Counted from the first letter of the stretch, positions 10,286-18,534 are shown. The stretch: DNA of 43,140 nucleotides from Rhizobium sp. Root483D2 (GCF_001426685.1 NZ_LMFB01000023.1:39002-82141); one strand, 5' to 3'. The notes: generated by a model not told the origin, from the sequence alone. A program made the numbers and translations.

Positions 10286-10404
10286 AGCCTCATTGATCGT
10301 ACGAGGCGCTAAAAGCCGAAATTTGCAGCCTGGCAGTGCATTTTAAATCCTGTTATTCTATTCAGGATTACATGGAAAATGATCAAATAGCTAGAGGTTG
10401 CATC

Positions 10405-10953
10405 ATGGTTGAAGCCGTCAATGTCGCCCTGCGCCCGCCGCTGCGGGAAAAATGGGGCTGGTTCGTCGCGCTGGGCGTGGCGCTGATCATGGGCGGCGGC
10501 ATCGCGTTCGGCAATGTGCTGGCGGCAACCGTCGCCTCCGTCTATTATGTCGGCATGATCATGCTGATCGGCGGCGCGCTGCATCTGGTGCAGGCGTTCC
10601 GGGTCAAGACCTGGGAAAGCGCTCTGTACTGGATCCTCAGCGGCGCCTGCTACACGGTCGCCGGCGTCTTTGCGTTCCTCAATCCGTTGCTTGCCTCTGC
10701 CGCCCTGACATTGCTGATGGCAATTGCGCTGGTTATCGCCGGGGCCTTGCGGGTCTGGACGGCATTCAAGCTGCGGCCGCTTGCCGGCTGGGGATGGATT
10801 GCGCTCGGCGGCCTCGTCACGCTGATCGCGGGCCTGATCATTGCCGCCGGCTGGCCGGTCAACAGCCTGTGGATCCTCGGCCTGTTCCTGGCGATTGATC
10901 TGGTCATGCAGGGCCTCGCCCTCATCGCCTTCGGAGTGCTCGCCAAAGGGTAG
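10405..10953 (+). CDS. HdeD-like (DUF308) membrane protein
   Basis: A 182-residue integral membrane protein with about six hydrophobic segments, matching the HdeD/DUF308 family, whose E. coli member is part of acid resistance at high density. Family-like patterns are the repeated helix pairs with GxxxLVQAF and the SGACYTVAGVFAFLNPLLASA segment. The ATG at 10405 with an upstream GAGG was chosen over an in-frame ATG 23 codons earlier, whose extension is polar and not protein-like. It stands alone; the downstream gene has its own Pho box promoter. Confidence 0.85.
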   Translation: MVEAVNVALRPPLREKWGWFVALGVALIMGGGIAFGNVLAATVASVYYVGMIMLIGGALHLVQAFRVKTWESALYWILSGACYTVAGVFAFLNPLLASAALTLLMAIALVIAGALRVWTAFKLRPLAGWGWIALGGLVTLIAGLIIAAGWPVNSLWILGLFLAIDLVMQGLALIAFGVLAKG

Positions 10954-11009
10954 CAATGGGTTGCGGTGCTATCTCTGCATTGTATCGCTAACATACCGCA
11001 GTCATTGAA

Positions 11010-11027
11010 CTTTCATCAAACTGTCAT
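11010..11027 (+). promoter_or_regulatory. Pho box upstream of the EAL-CBS-GGDEF gene
   Basis: Two direct 7-base half-sites, CTTTCAT and CTGTCAT, are separated by CAAA. This matches the PhoB consensus CTGTCAT-N4-CTGTCAT with one difference. It lies 73 bases upstream of the ATG at 11100, the right place to activate transcription of that gene under phosphate limitation. Confidence 0.75.
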
Positions 11028-11099
11028 GCTCTGGAAACGGAAAATTCAGGCTTCCGGACGATCCTTCGCGCGATCTCGAAAATCCGCCCGGAGTTCCGC

Positions 11100-12914
11100 A
11101 TGTCCGCCCTGTCCGCCGTCCCTGCCGAAATGCTGTCGCTGCGCCGCTTTGGTGACGACCAGATTCTTACGTTGGCGAAGCTTGCGATCGAAAATGCCTT
11201 CCAGCCGATTGCCGAGATCGCCACTGGGGCGGTGTTCGGCTATGAAACGCTGATGCGCGGCTTCGAGCGTCTGGGCTTCAAGTCGCCGGTCGAACTGCTC
11301 GACAAGGCGGAGGAGGCGGGGCAGCTTCTGGCGCTGGAGCATATGATCAACACCCGCGCTTTCGCCGGTTTTGCCAGCCTGCCGGATTTTGCCGCGCGTA
11401 CGCTGTTCGTCAATTTCGACAGCCGGCTGATCGGCCTGGAAGGCGATCTCGTCGAGCGGCTCGGCAATCACCTGAAACGCGCCAATATCCCGCCATCGTC
11501 GATCTGCTTCGAATTGTCCGAACGCTTCGACAGCGGCAAGATGCCGGACTTTTCCGGCCTGGTGAAAAGGCTGCGGCTGGCCGGTTTCAAACTGGCGATT
11601 GATGATTTCGGCGTCGGGTTCAACGGGTTGAAGCTGCTCTGCGACCAGCCGGTGGATTATCTGAAGATCGACAGGCATTTCATCTCCGGCATCGAATCCA
11701 GCCCGCGCAAGCGCCATATGGTGCGCCACACGGTTAATACCGCCCATGTGCTGGGCACACGGGTGATCGCCGAAGGGGTCGAGACCGAAGCGGAATTTGC
11801 CACCTGCCGCGACCTCGGCTGCGATCTCGTCCAGGGCTATTTCGTCGCCCGGCCGACCGTGCATTTCGCCGATCTGCAGCCGGCCTATCCGCATCTGGAA
11901 CAGACCGCCGGCGCAAGGCGCCAATCGACCTCGCTCGACAGTATCCTCATCCGCAAACAGATCGAACAGGTGCCGGCCCTGCGCGAGAACGACGATCTGG
12001 ACTCGGTGTTCGAACTGTTCCGCCGCTCGCCGCAGCGCAGCTTCTTTCCTGTCCTGAACGCCAATGGCGAGCCGCGCGGCGTGCTGCATGAATATCACGT
12101 CAAGGAAATGATCTATCATCCCTTCGGCCGCGATCTCCTCAAGAACCATCTTTACCAGCGCCATATCTCGCATTTCGTCAGCCCGGCGCCGATCGCCGAT
12201 CTGGAAACGCCGGCCGACGAGATGCTGAAGATCTTTGCCGGCATGGACGGCAGCGACTGCGTGATCCTGACCGAAAACATGCGTTATGCCGGCATCCTGT
12301 CGGCGTCATCGCTGTTGAAGATCATCAGCGAAAAGCAGCTGAAGACGGCGCAGGAGCAGAACCCGCTCACCGGCCTTCCCGGCAACCGCGCCATCCGCGA
12401 CTATGTGCAGGGCGCCGTGCTCGACGCCGACGAGGCGCGCTATTTTTGCTACTGCGATTTCGACAGTTTCAAGCCGTTCAACGATCACTACGGCTTCCAA
12501 AAAGGCGATCTGGCGATCTCGCTGTTTGCCGCCCTGATGCGCCGCCATTTCATCGGCGAGGAAAAATTCCTCGGCCATGTCGGCGGCGACGATTTCTTCA
12601 TCGGCGTCAGCGGCTGGACGCGCGAGGAGGTTTCCACCGTGCTCTTCCGCGTCCTGTCGGAATTCCGCAGCGACGTGCGCCAGCTCTATTCGGCTGAGCA
12701 TCGCGAGGCCGGCTACATGACCGGCCATGGCCGCAGCGGCGAAACCTCGGTCTTTGCGCTGATGCGCTGCTCGATTGCCGTCCTCATCCTGCCGGAAGGT
12801 TTCGTCTTTTCCGACGCCCAGGCCGTCAGCGCCCGCATCGCCGAGATCAAGAGCCTGGCCAAGGACAGCGACGACGGCCTGGTCTTCGAGACATTTGGTG
12901 CCGTCGAGGGCTGA
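11100..12914 (+). CDS. EAL-CBS-GGDEF cyclic-di-GMP signalling protein
   Basis: A 604-residue cytoplasmic protein with no membrane segments. Residues 30-260 are an EAL phosphodiesterase domain (YETLMRG at 48-54 in place of the usual EAL, IDDFGVGF at 167-174, EGVET at 225-229, VQGYF). Residues about 280-410 resemble a CBS pair (REND-LDSVFELF, FPVLNANGEPRGVL). Residues 420-604 are a GGDEF domain with NPLTGLPGN and an active-looking GGDDF at 495-499. The order EAL-CBS-GGDEF is a recognised architecture in which the CBS pair may bind an adenine nucleotide. The EAL signature reads ETL, so phosphodiesterase activity is plausible but not certain. A Pho box upstream suggests control by phosphate starvation. 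Its 3' terminator was used as the integration site of the mobile element. Confidence 0.93.
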   Translation: MSALSAVPAEMLSLRRFGDDQILTLAKLAIENAFQPIAEIATGAVFGYETLMRGFERLGFKSPVELLDKAEEAGQLLALEHMINTRAFAGFASLPDFAARTLFVNFDSRLIGLEGDLVERLGNHLKRANIPPSSICFELSERFDSGKMPDFSGLVKRLRLAGFKLAIDDFGVGFNGLKLLCDQPVDYLKIDRHFISGIESSPRKRHMVRHTVNTAHVLGTRVIAEGVETEAEFATCRDLGCDLVQGYFVARPTVHFADLQPAYPHLEQTAGARRQSTSLDSILIRKQIEQVPALRENDDLDSVFELFRRSPQRSFFPVLNANGEPRGVLHEYHVKEMIYHPFGRDLLKNHLYQRHISHFVSPAPIADLETPADEMLKIFAGMDGSDCVILTENMRYAGILSASSLLKIISEKQLKTAQEQNPLTGLPGNRAIRDYVQGAVLDADEARYFCYCDFDSFKPFNDHYGFQKGDLAISLFAALMRRHFIGEEKFLGHVGGDDFFIGVSGWTREEVSTVLFRVLSEFRSDVRQLYSAEHREAGYMTGHGRSGETSVFALMRCSIAVLILPEGFVFSDAQAVSARIAEIKSLAKDSDDGLVFETFGAVEG

Positions 12915-12945
12915 CCGGCATTTTATGCCTGTATGAAACGAAAAC

Positions 12946-12983
12946 GGGCTGAAACCCATCATGGGTTCCAGCCCGCTTCTTTT
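12946..12983. terminator. Bidirectional intrinsic terminator (integration target)
   Basis: GGGCTG (12946-12951) pairs with CAGCCC (12969-12974), and AACCCAT with ATGGGTT around a single base, giving a long near-perfect hairpin. CTTCTTTT follows on the plus strand and CGTTTTCGTTT on the minus strand. It terminates the upstream EAL-CBS-GGDEF gene and, before integration, would have terminated the convergent DUF1344 gene now at 29368. Confidence 0.85.
12952..12980. repeat. attL: 29-bp direct repeat at the left end of the element
   Basis: These 29 bases, from AAACCCATCATGG through GCCCGCTTCT, recur exactly at 29288-29316. They form the 3' two-thirds of the terminator hairpin. The integrase gene lies beside the other copy, so the two copies are attL and attR. 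Confidence 0.92.
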
Positions 12984-13108
12984 AACCTTCCGAGTTCACC
13001 GACAAACACGAATTTTGAGATGACCTATCCAGTTGTAACAAAGCAATTTTATTAACTTTGACCCTCGCCGAACAGCCGAACCGTGTCAAGAGGCGAAATT
13101 GGCAAAAA

Positions 13109-13129
13109 ATTAACACAAACATTAACAAA
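13109..13129. repeat. Candidate integrase arm-type sites, left
   Basis: ATTAACA occurs twice, 12 bases apart (13109-13115 and 13121-13127). The longer string AACATTAACAAA (13118-13129) recurs in the same orientation near the right end at 29209-29220. Short repeats on both sides of a core site are typical integrase arm sites, but this is only pattern-based. Confidence 0.35.
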
Positions 13130-13147
13130 CCTATCATTCGCTCTACG

Positions 13148-13170
13148 AAAAAGCCGCCTCAATGGGCGGC
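13148..13170 (-). terminator. Minus-strand intrinsic terminator
   Basis: Reading the minus strand, GCCGCC-CATTGA-GGCGGC is followed by TTTTTC. It closes the small gene remnant whose stop lies in the loop. Confidence 0.7.
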
Positions 13171-13284
13171 TGATAGTCGTTCAAGCTCTTTCAATATTAC
13201 GAACCTGATTGGCTGGTTGAGATACCTCTTCAGATGCTTCTGCATGGCATCAGGATTTCCCCGGCACTTATCGCGTTTGCATCC
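13159..13284 (-). pseudogene. C-terminal remnant of a small gene
   Basis: The minus strand is open from 13284 to a stop at 13159, inside a terminator. The encoded peptide begins GCKRDKCRGNPDA and continues MQKHLKRYLNQPIRF. The C-x(4)-C-R-G-x-P-x-A pattern resembles the conserved basic cysteine cluster of small rhizobial hypothetical proteins. An in-frame stop at 13285-13287 cuts the upstream part, and only an internal ATG at 13245 is available (28 residues), so I read it as a decayed gene. The identification is by eye and tentative. Confidence 0.35.
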
Positions 13285-13770
13285 TCAACGCTGCTAACAA
13301 GGATCAACAGCAAAACTACCGTGGGGTATTACCTGTTGGGGGGGCGGTGGACACGGCGCTATTCATGGGTAGCCGCTTTAATTGTTTGACCATTCGTCAC
13401 CAAATGGAATTCTATCCATTTAAGACCGTTGTCGCCAGAAATTAATCAGCATGTTCGGGGTAAAGGATTTCGCCTGTCATCAGATCGAATTCGAGTGGTG
13501 GTTTACCCGCCTACATCTTGCGGCTTCGAATTTTGGTTTCATTCAAACACGTGGAGAAAACCGCCTTTCCGAACATAGCGCGGGCTTGTTTCGATGTGGA
13601 AATGGAGCTTTCACAGAGGGCATTCAGCAGATGCCCAAGTGGAACAATGCCTGATCTAGAAATTTTGCTTAACCGTTTATTTACCTACACCCGCAAGGAT
13701 TGTGTTGCGGCACAGGGGTGTTGCCGCTGTTACAATTCAGACGCGACTTTTTAGAATGGGGAAAATTACA
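13285..13770. other. Non-coding or decayed stretch near the left end
   Basis: About 490 bases. Short open frames exist on the plus strand (for example 13451-13654) but have no ribosome-binding site and no protein-like composition. It may contain decayed gene pieces and the promoter of the small gene at 13771. Confidence 0.4.
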
Positions 13771-13932
13771 ATGCGATCCAAACACGTTGACGAACTGCTG
13801 CGCGCCGCCAAGCTTGCGAGCCTTGCCGAAGGGGACACTATTGGTGCCTATCTCATTGATATGGCGCTTCTGCATAATGCGCAGAATCTAACCGAGAACC
13901 GCAAACCGGCTGCTGTCGCAACCGCCGCTTAA
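13771..13932 (+). CDS. Small conserved-looking hypothetical protein
   Basis: A 53-residue protein starting MRSKHVDELLRAAKLASLAE with a helical core ending IGAYLIDMALLHNAQN and an Ala-rich tail. The ATG at 13771 follows a GGGGAAAA ribosome-binding site; an upstream extension in the same frame is not protein-like. Similar small helical proteins with a YLIDMAL core are, from memory, common in Rhizobium, but no function is known. It stands alone near the left end of the element. Confidence 0.55.
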   Translation: MRSKHVDELLRAAKLASLAEGDTIGAYLIDMALLHNAQNLTENRKPAAVATAA

Positions 13933-14211
13933 GCCGCGAGTATGAGCGAACGGTTCATTGCTTTGGGGCAGTTGATCTCGGTGCAGGAATCATTCCGGGC
14001 TTCGGTCGGAGAGGGAGACTAGTTGATCAACGCAGACCAACGCCATCAAAATCTCCGTACCGCCTATGCCACACTTGGCAACTATCAGGCGTGACTGCTC
14101 CTCTACAGCTCATCCGAAATCCCGATGAGCGGCGAGCATAGGCAGTTTGGCTGTAGAAGGTTTTGCCCTCGCCAACTTCGGCGATGATCTTATTGGACAT
14201 GGTACTCAAGT

Positions 14212-15039
14212 TCAAAGGAGGAAATCGTCTGCATACATCTTGATTTTGCCGTCCAATACAATCTCAAAATCAGCTTTCTTATCGCCGTTCAGATCGCCGT
14301 AGATGTGCGTGTCGCCGTCCTTCTCATAATTGTAGTTCAATTGGCCCTTTTTGCCATTGAAGTCTGTCGCACCGAGCCATTTGAAAGGCTGGTTACCCGA
14401 ATAGTCGGAGCGAGCATCAATTGCACGTAGGTCGATGACATCACGGGTTCCTCCACCCGCAATATGCTGCCAATCGTAGATGATGTCAGGATTTTTCACT
14501 GTGCTTTCGTTAATGGCTTTGTAGAGGAAGGTATCAGCGTCTTCACCGCCCCACAGCCTATCACCCCCGGTGCCGCCGTACAGCACATCATCGCCAGCAG
14601 AGCCACGGATTTGGTCATTACCCGATCCTGTGATGATATAGTCCATGCTATTGGTGCCAAAGATTTTGTCGGCTTGACCAGTCCCACGGATTTCCTCGAT
14701 AGCGTCCGTAACTTGAAGCCCGGCGATTGCTCTCGCGGTAGTGCCATCGGACAAAGTCGCGTCTATGGCGAAGTTAGCGTTGTAAGCGTCGAAAGTGTCA
14801 TATTTCTCGTAATCGAGTCCGGACTTTAGGACAATCTTCGCCCCAACGATCTCGAACAGGTCAGACGGATAGTTTTCCCATTCGAGCATGCCGACATAAA
14901 CGCGCTCATATGACGAGATCGACACTGAAGTAAAGGAGACCCCAATCATTTCAGTCGAGATGGTGGCGATCTCGGTCCCCAAGGGCGTATCTTCGGGCAG
15001 GTCTTTCAAGATCATCGTAATTTTGAGGTTCGCTGGCAT
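14212..15039 (-). CDS. RTX-repeat protein with an N-terminal cadherin-like domain
   Basis: A 275-residue protein. Residues 1-113 resemble a single cadherin-like domain (LPEDTPLGTEIATIS, then FEIVGAKIVLKSGLDYE, ending LQVTDA). Residues 119-170 contain about six calcium-binding nonapeptides (GSGNDQIRG, GSAGDDVLYGGTGGDRLWGG). Residues 170-275 resemble the C-terminal domain of serralysin-type proteins (DIIYDWQHIAGGGTRDVIDLRAIDA, and ending DFEIVLDGKIKMYADDFLL), which carries the uncleaved type I secretion signal. It has no N-terminal signal peptide, as expected for a type I substrate. No ABC exporter or membrane fusion gene is in the element, so host exporters would be needed. The start has a strong GGAGGAAA ribosome-binding site. 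It could be an adhesin or surface protein; no catalytic domain is visible. Confidence 0.85.
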   Translation of the reverse strand: MPANLKITMILKDLPEDTPLGTEIATISTEMIGVSFTSVSISSYERVYVGMLEWENYPSDLFEIVGAKIVLKSGLDYEKYDTFDAYNANFAIDATLSDGTTARAIAGLQVTDAIEEIRGTGQADKIFGTNSMDYIITGSGNDQIRGSAGDDVLYGGTGGDRLWGGEDADTFLYKAINESTVKNPDIIYDWQHIAGGGTRDVIDLRAIDARSDYSGNQPFKWLGATDFNGKKGQLNYNYEKDGDTHIYGDLNGDKKADFEIVLDGKIKMYADDFLL

Positions 15040-15205
15040 TTAATTTCCTCCACAGGGGGCAAATTATCTACGACAAGTATATGTTCGCTGGTGAGTTTCA
15101 AAGAAAATCGTTCAATGCTCTGATCCATCCGACCGATAGTTTCGATGTGTTTGCGGATAACTTTTCGTATCGTGTGGTCATTTTGATCACGCAATATTAT
15201 ACAGA

Positions 15206-15235
15206 TGCAAAACAACACCGATAATGTGTTTTGCA
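15206..15235. promoter_or_regulatory. Inverted repeat upstream of the RTX gene
   Basis: TGCAAAACA and TGTTTTGCA are exact 9-base arms around a 12-base loop, about 170 bases upstream of the RTX start. It could be an operator or an RNA hairpin; nothing further can be said. Confidence 0.4.
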
Positions 15236-15322
15236 AAACCCCTACAAATGTAGTGGTATATCGGCACTCTCGGGAGGGAGGCATCCTTATATTGCAGGCT
15301 ATGGTATTGTGAGAAATATTGC

Positions 15323-15353
15323 GCCGCCATCCGGAAACAGGTGGCGGCTTTTT
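15323..15353 (+). terminator. Plus-strand intrinsic terminator
   Basis: GCCGCCA pairs with TGGCGGC around a 12-base loop, followed by TTTTT. No plus-strand gene is recognised immediately upstream, so either a small RNA ends here or it marks a lost gene. Confidence 0.65.
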
Positions 15354-15640
15354 CTCGGTACTACAAACGTCTTGCGAAGTGTTAACGCCTTTCAATCCTT
15401 CTAAACGGGCGAGAATGCGAAGCGCAACAGCCTTTGCGTCTTGCGATCACGAATATTCCTATTGCCTTCAGCAATGGCGACCAATAGTGAGCCGAATGGC
15501 TGACCGATTTGTCGAGATTAGCGGACCAACGGTGGATGGTCGTGAAGTCCAACGCTCCATTAATCAGCGTCAAGGCCTCAACAGTGTTGATGTAGAGACA
15601 AGCGGTGTGTGGCAATAGCCAAGCGAGTAACGATCTTCGG

Positions 15641-16725
15641 TTAATCGACATGTGTCGTCGAAGATAGAGACAGCCCCAATGTGAGCTTCCTGTGAAGGAC
15701 GCGATGGCAATTGGCGCAAAGGCACTTGAGGTCGTCTGTGACGGATACATGCCCCGGCTGCATCTCCGCAACATGCGTGCGACTATGATGAACTTCGATA
15801 CAAGCGGCTCCCGCGTCTTTTCCGTACCGCTCTATTGGATCGAGCCCACAGTCTTCACAAAAAAGCCGTCCGTGCTTTGACATGAACTCCTCGCGTTTCT
15901 GCTTTGCCAAACCCGGCTGTCGCTCGCGGACGAGGTGCGATAGGATTTTCGGATTGCCCTCGATCCAGTTTTTCTCTTCCTCGGTCGGTATAAAGCGAAC
16001 AAGTCCTGCCTGAATTTGAGACTGTTTCGCCTTCGGTCTTCGGACGGAACCACCATCCTTCGGTACTATCCACAAGCCGGCTTTTTCGAGCACGTCGAAA
16101 CAAATCTGTCCCCACCCGGCGCTGTATGCGCGGGGAAAGCTTCAATGCCAAGTGCTTCTTGAAGCGCGAGACCAAAAACTTTCTTTGGTGCAAGCGGTAT
16201 CCCATCAGTGGTCATGGCGTCATAATCGCGAGAGGGGGAGAAGTTGGGTGCGTCACCGCCATCGAGTAGAATCTTCACCGCTCGCTCGATTTGATCAATG
16301 CTAACCTTTTGAAGTTCGCTTGACGGCAATCGATAAGCATTGCGGTCAGGGTCTTTGGCTCCAATAATCGAAGGCAGCGCCGCAGGGTCTTTGTCCGGAG
16401 TTGCTATCAGCAACCGTCGCCATGCGCTGTGGCTGTCGCTTCCCTTGTTCATGTCCTTCACGATAAGGTCAAAGCGTTTCGCGACTGGTGCCTGCCGGTC
16501 GAAGGACAAACGTCTCTCGGAAAGAGGCACTTTCTGGACCGGTCTGCTATCCAGATAAATTTCGTAGTTGACGTCGGCATCATCCAGCCTCGCCATTAAC
16601 AATTCGAGCCCTTCTCGATAATCTCGGTTTCGAGACTTGCCGCTTCGACTATGGAAAATGATACCTAGTTCGTGCGGCTCTACATTTGCGTTGAGCGGCT
16701 TTCCATCTTCGGTCGTCAAGATCAT
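15641..16725 (-). pseudogene. ScoMcrA-like HNH endonuclease, frameshifted
   Basis: Two minus-strand frames form one protein of about 360 residues. The first (16725 to 16066, starting MILTTEDGKPLNANVEPHELG) ends with a segment like the ScoMcrA N-terminal head domain (SPSRDYDAMTTDGIPLAPK, VFGLALQEALGI). Its natural continuation, AGWGQICFDVLEKAGLWIV, is in the -1 frame and leads to an HNH nuclease: CEDCG, then EVHHS, then DLKCLCANCHRVLHR near the end. The break lies at about 16113-16138, where one base seems to be missing. A run reading TTTCCCC on the minus strand (16132-16138) is in the right phase for a -1 ribosomal slip, but a simple deletion or sequencing error is likelier. Intact relatives are type IV-like restriction enzymes that cut modified DNA, so this would be the element's defence gene. 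Confidence 0.75.
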
Positions 16726-16846
16726 CGCAATAGGTCCCTCAAAAGCCGTGACCTAAATGATTACAACGACTCGTATGGGCCTACCATCTCATACCGCCTC
16801 CGATATGCGTTTTTCCAGACGGCTCGGATGCCCGAACCGACGTCCT

Positions 16847-17092
16847 TTACTTTAGAATAATTGGGATGAGATGCCGCAATTCTTCCACGGCATCGAAGCC
16901 AATCACGTGTGCCAATCGCACATATTCGATCACATCGATCCGCCTTTCTTTGCTCTCAAGGTGCGCTATCCATGGCTGTGTTTGACCAAGCGCTTTGGCA
17001 AGGTCTTCCTGCTTTAAGCCTGCGGCTTTGCGCTTCTCAATGATGAGATCAACAAGAGCTATTTGCCCTTCTGAACGAATAGTTTTCTGCAA
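16847..17092 (-). CDS. XRE-family (Cro/CI-type) transcriptional regulator
   Basis: A small protein (81 residues from the TTG at 17092) with one HTH_3 domain: LIIEKRKAAGLKQEDLAKAL, then the recognition part GQTQPWIAHLESKER, then DVIEYVRLAHVIGFD. The frame is open to a TTG at 17143, but that start lies inside a 21-bp palindrome that looks like its operator, and an AAGGGG ribosome-binding site precedes 17092, so I chose the shorter form. It diverges from the zinc-ribbon gene at 17208. As the only HTH regulator recognised in the element it is the candidate master switch, though it is smaller than most prophage repressors. Confidence 0.8.
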   Translation of the reverse strand: MQKTIRSEGQIALVDLIIEKRKAAGLKQEDLAKALGQTQPWIAHLESKERRIDVIEYVRLAHVIGFDAVEELRHLIPIILK

Positions 17093-17141
17093 GAAAGTAG
17101 CCCCTTGATTGAAAGGGCTCTTCAGATATATGTAAAAAATC

Positions 17142-17162
17142 AATATGGAAAAATTCCATATT
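17142..17162. promoter_or_regulatory. Palindromic operator between the XRE gene and the zinc-ribbon gene
   Basis: AATATGGAA and TTCCATATT are exact 9-base arms around AAA. It sits in the divergent promoter region, upstream of both genes, which is where an autoregulating XRE repressor would bind. Confidence 0.65.
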
Positions 17163-17207
17163 AGCAGTTAATTATATTATTGAGTTGTATTTGGGGTGGG
17201 GGATACG

Positions 17208-17924
17208 TTGAAATCAGAAAAGCTGCTCACAGATTGTTCGGCTTGTGGAAAACAGGTGGCAATCAAAGCCAAAACTTGCCCGCATTGTGGGGCGAAGGTC
17301 GCTCGTTCTTCCAAGTGGAAATGGATTGTTGGGGGTGTGGTGGTGCTAACCGTAGCCTCATCGCTCGCAGGGACCAAAAAGCCTAGCACCGTTACGGCGC
17401 AACCGAAGGCGGACCAATATTCATCTACAGCGGTTGCTCAACCATCTGAAGCGGCAGCTCTACCCGAGAAGCAGCGTGCCTTCCTTGCGATGATCAAAGA
17501 CTATAAAACGCGGTTCGGTGCGGCAACGAACGAGCTTCAAGAAAGTGCGTTGGAACTTGAACGGGTAGATTCCGTTGCGAAGCTTCTTGGTTCGGGCCTC
17601 CCGGTTCAAAATTGGATTGGGAAGATCACCAGTCTTGAAACAAACACTCAAGGCAAAGCCGCGATCACGGTAGAATTGTCACCCGAAGTCAGCCTTTTGA
17701 CATGGAATAACATGCTCGGCGACATGGCTTACCCGACCATGATCAACGTTGGAACGCCAGTTTACAAATCATTGATGAACATGGCTGTCGGCGACAAAAT
17801 TATTATCTCTGGCTCATTCGTGGTGACAAACGAGCGCAAAATTTTGGAAGGGAGCATGACAATCGCCGGAGCGATGAAGTCTCCGGAGTTCCTATTTCAG
17901 TTTAACGAAGTTTCGAAACTGTAG
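17208..17924 (+). CDS. Membrane-anchored zinc-ribbon protein of unknown function
   Basis: About 238 residues. The N-terminus has a four-cysteine zinc ribbon (CSACGKQ and CPHCGAK), followed at about residues 34-52 by one membrane segment (WIVGGVVVLTVASSLAG), a low-complexity linker, and a C-terminal domain with an OB-like beta pattern (QNWIGKITSLETNTQGK, then VGDKIIISGSFVV). The topology would place the zinc ribbon in the cytoplasm and the C-terminal domain in the periplasm. Zinc ribbon plus transmembrane helix plus an extracellular domain occurs in many accessory-region proteins, but no function can be assigned. The TTG at 17208 has a GGGGG ribosome-binding site; a GTG at 17196 is possible. 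Confidence 0.7.
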   Translation: MKSEKLLTDCSACGKQVAIKAKTCPHCGAKVARSSKWKWIVGGVVVLTVASSLAGTKKPSTVTAQPKADQYSSTAVAQPSEAAALPEKQRAFLAMIKDYKTRFGAATNELQESALELERVDSVAKLLGSGLPVQNWIGKITSLETNTQGKAAITVELSPEVSLLTWNNMLGDMAYPTMINVGTPVYKSLMNMAVGDKIIISGSFVVTNERKILEGSMTIAGAMKSPEFLFQFNEVSKL

Positions 17925-18018
17925 GAGGATGCCGAAGCGTCGTCGCTGATAAAGGCGACGACACCTGCTACGGTTAAGTCCCGGCTTTCGCGAGAAAGCG
18001 TATGTAAGTTAGTAATAT

Positions 18019-18282
18019 TCAATATACGCTGGCCTCCCACTCAATGTACCAATCTAGTGACTGCGCTGATACGTCAAGCAAGGCTCCTATTTGCCAGACG
18101 GCAGTTTCATCATCTCCTTGTCGGCGAGCCGACGTTTTCACCTCAAAGCGAGCACGTGGCGGTTCGCCGACAGTCTCCGATATAGGGGTTCTGAGGCGTC
18201 GTTCTGCCTCCTCCGCGTCCGAAGCTGCGACGGAAACCACGATCCGGGGATGGAGAGTTCCGTAGCCATTCGACTGCAGCAT
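18019..18282 (-). CDS. Hypothetical protein, 87 residues
   Basis: Starts MLQSNGYGTLHPRIVVSVAA after an AAGGAAAA ribosome-binding site, and ends DVSAQSLDWYIEWEASVY. A ferredoxin-like beta-alpha-beta pattern is possible (RIVVSVAASDAEEAERRL, then ARFEVKTSARR). The frame remains open upstream to 18435 but that part is not protein-like. It is convergent with the zinc-ribbon gene and lies downstream of the primase gene on the same strand. I do not recognise the family. Confidence 0.55.
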   Translation of the reverse strand: MLQSNGYGTLHPRIVVSVAASDAEEAERRLRTPISETVGEPPRARFEVKTSARRQGDDETAVWQIGALLDVSAQSLDWYIEWEASVY

Positions 18283-18534
18283 TCTGATTTTCCTTTCGAT
18301 TGTTCGATGTTGCCAGAGGGATGAATCTCTTTTGTAAAGCCTTCGCCGGTCTCCGGACACTTCGCGGACGATGGAAACTCGATTTTGGGGGCAGAATATT
18401 CGCGGGCGTATGCAGAATATCAAACATCCTCTCACGAGAACGACACCGCAGCCGGAACGTATTCGAGGTGCGGTGTCTGCTGGTCGTAGTCGTTGTGGAG
18501 GTCAATGCTCCTTTCTGGTGATTAGAGTTGCGAT

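Larger units (their letters stand above)
15040..15640. other. Non-coding region upstream of the RTX gene
   Basis: About 600 bases with a hairpin (15206-15235), a plus-strand terminator (15323-15353) and no convincing gene. Short minus-strand frames at 15382-15774 and 15012-15395 lack ribosome-binding sites and read as shadow frames. Confidence 0.45.

Noticed and set aside
12952..12980. tRNA-gene attachment site
   Set aside because: The repeat forms a simple hairpin with T-runs; no cloverleaf, anticodon loop or CCA end is present on either side.
14027..14215. 62-residue minus-strand frame downstream of the RTX gene
   Set aside because: No start signal, no family pattern and no supporting context.
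15206..15235. Possible CRISPR or iteron repeats in the AT-rich gaps
   Set aside because: Only isolated inverted repeats occur; there are no regularly spaced direct repeats.
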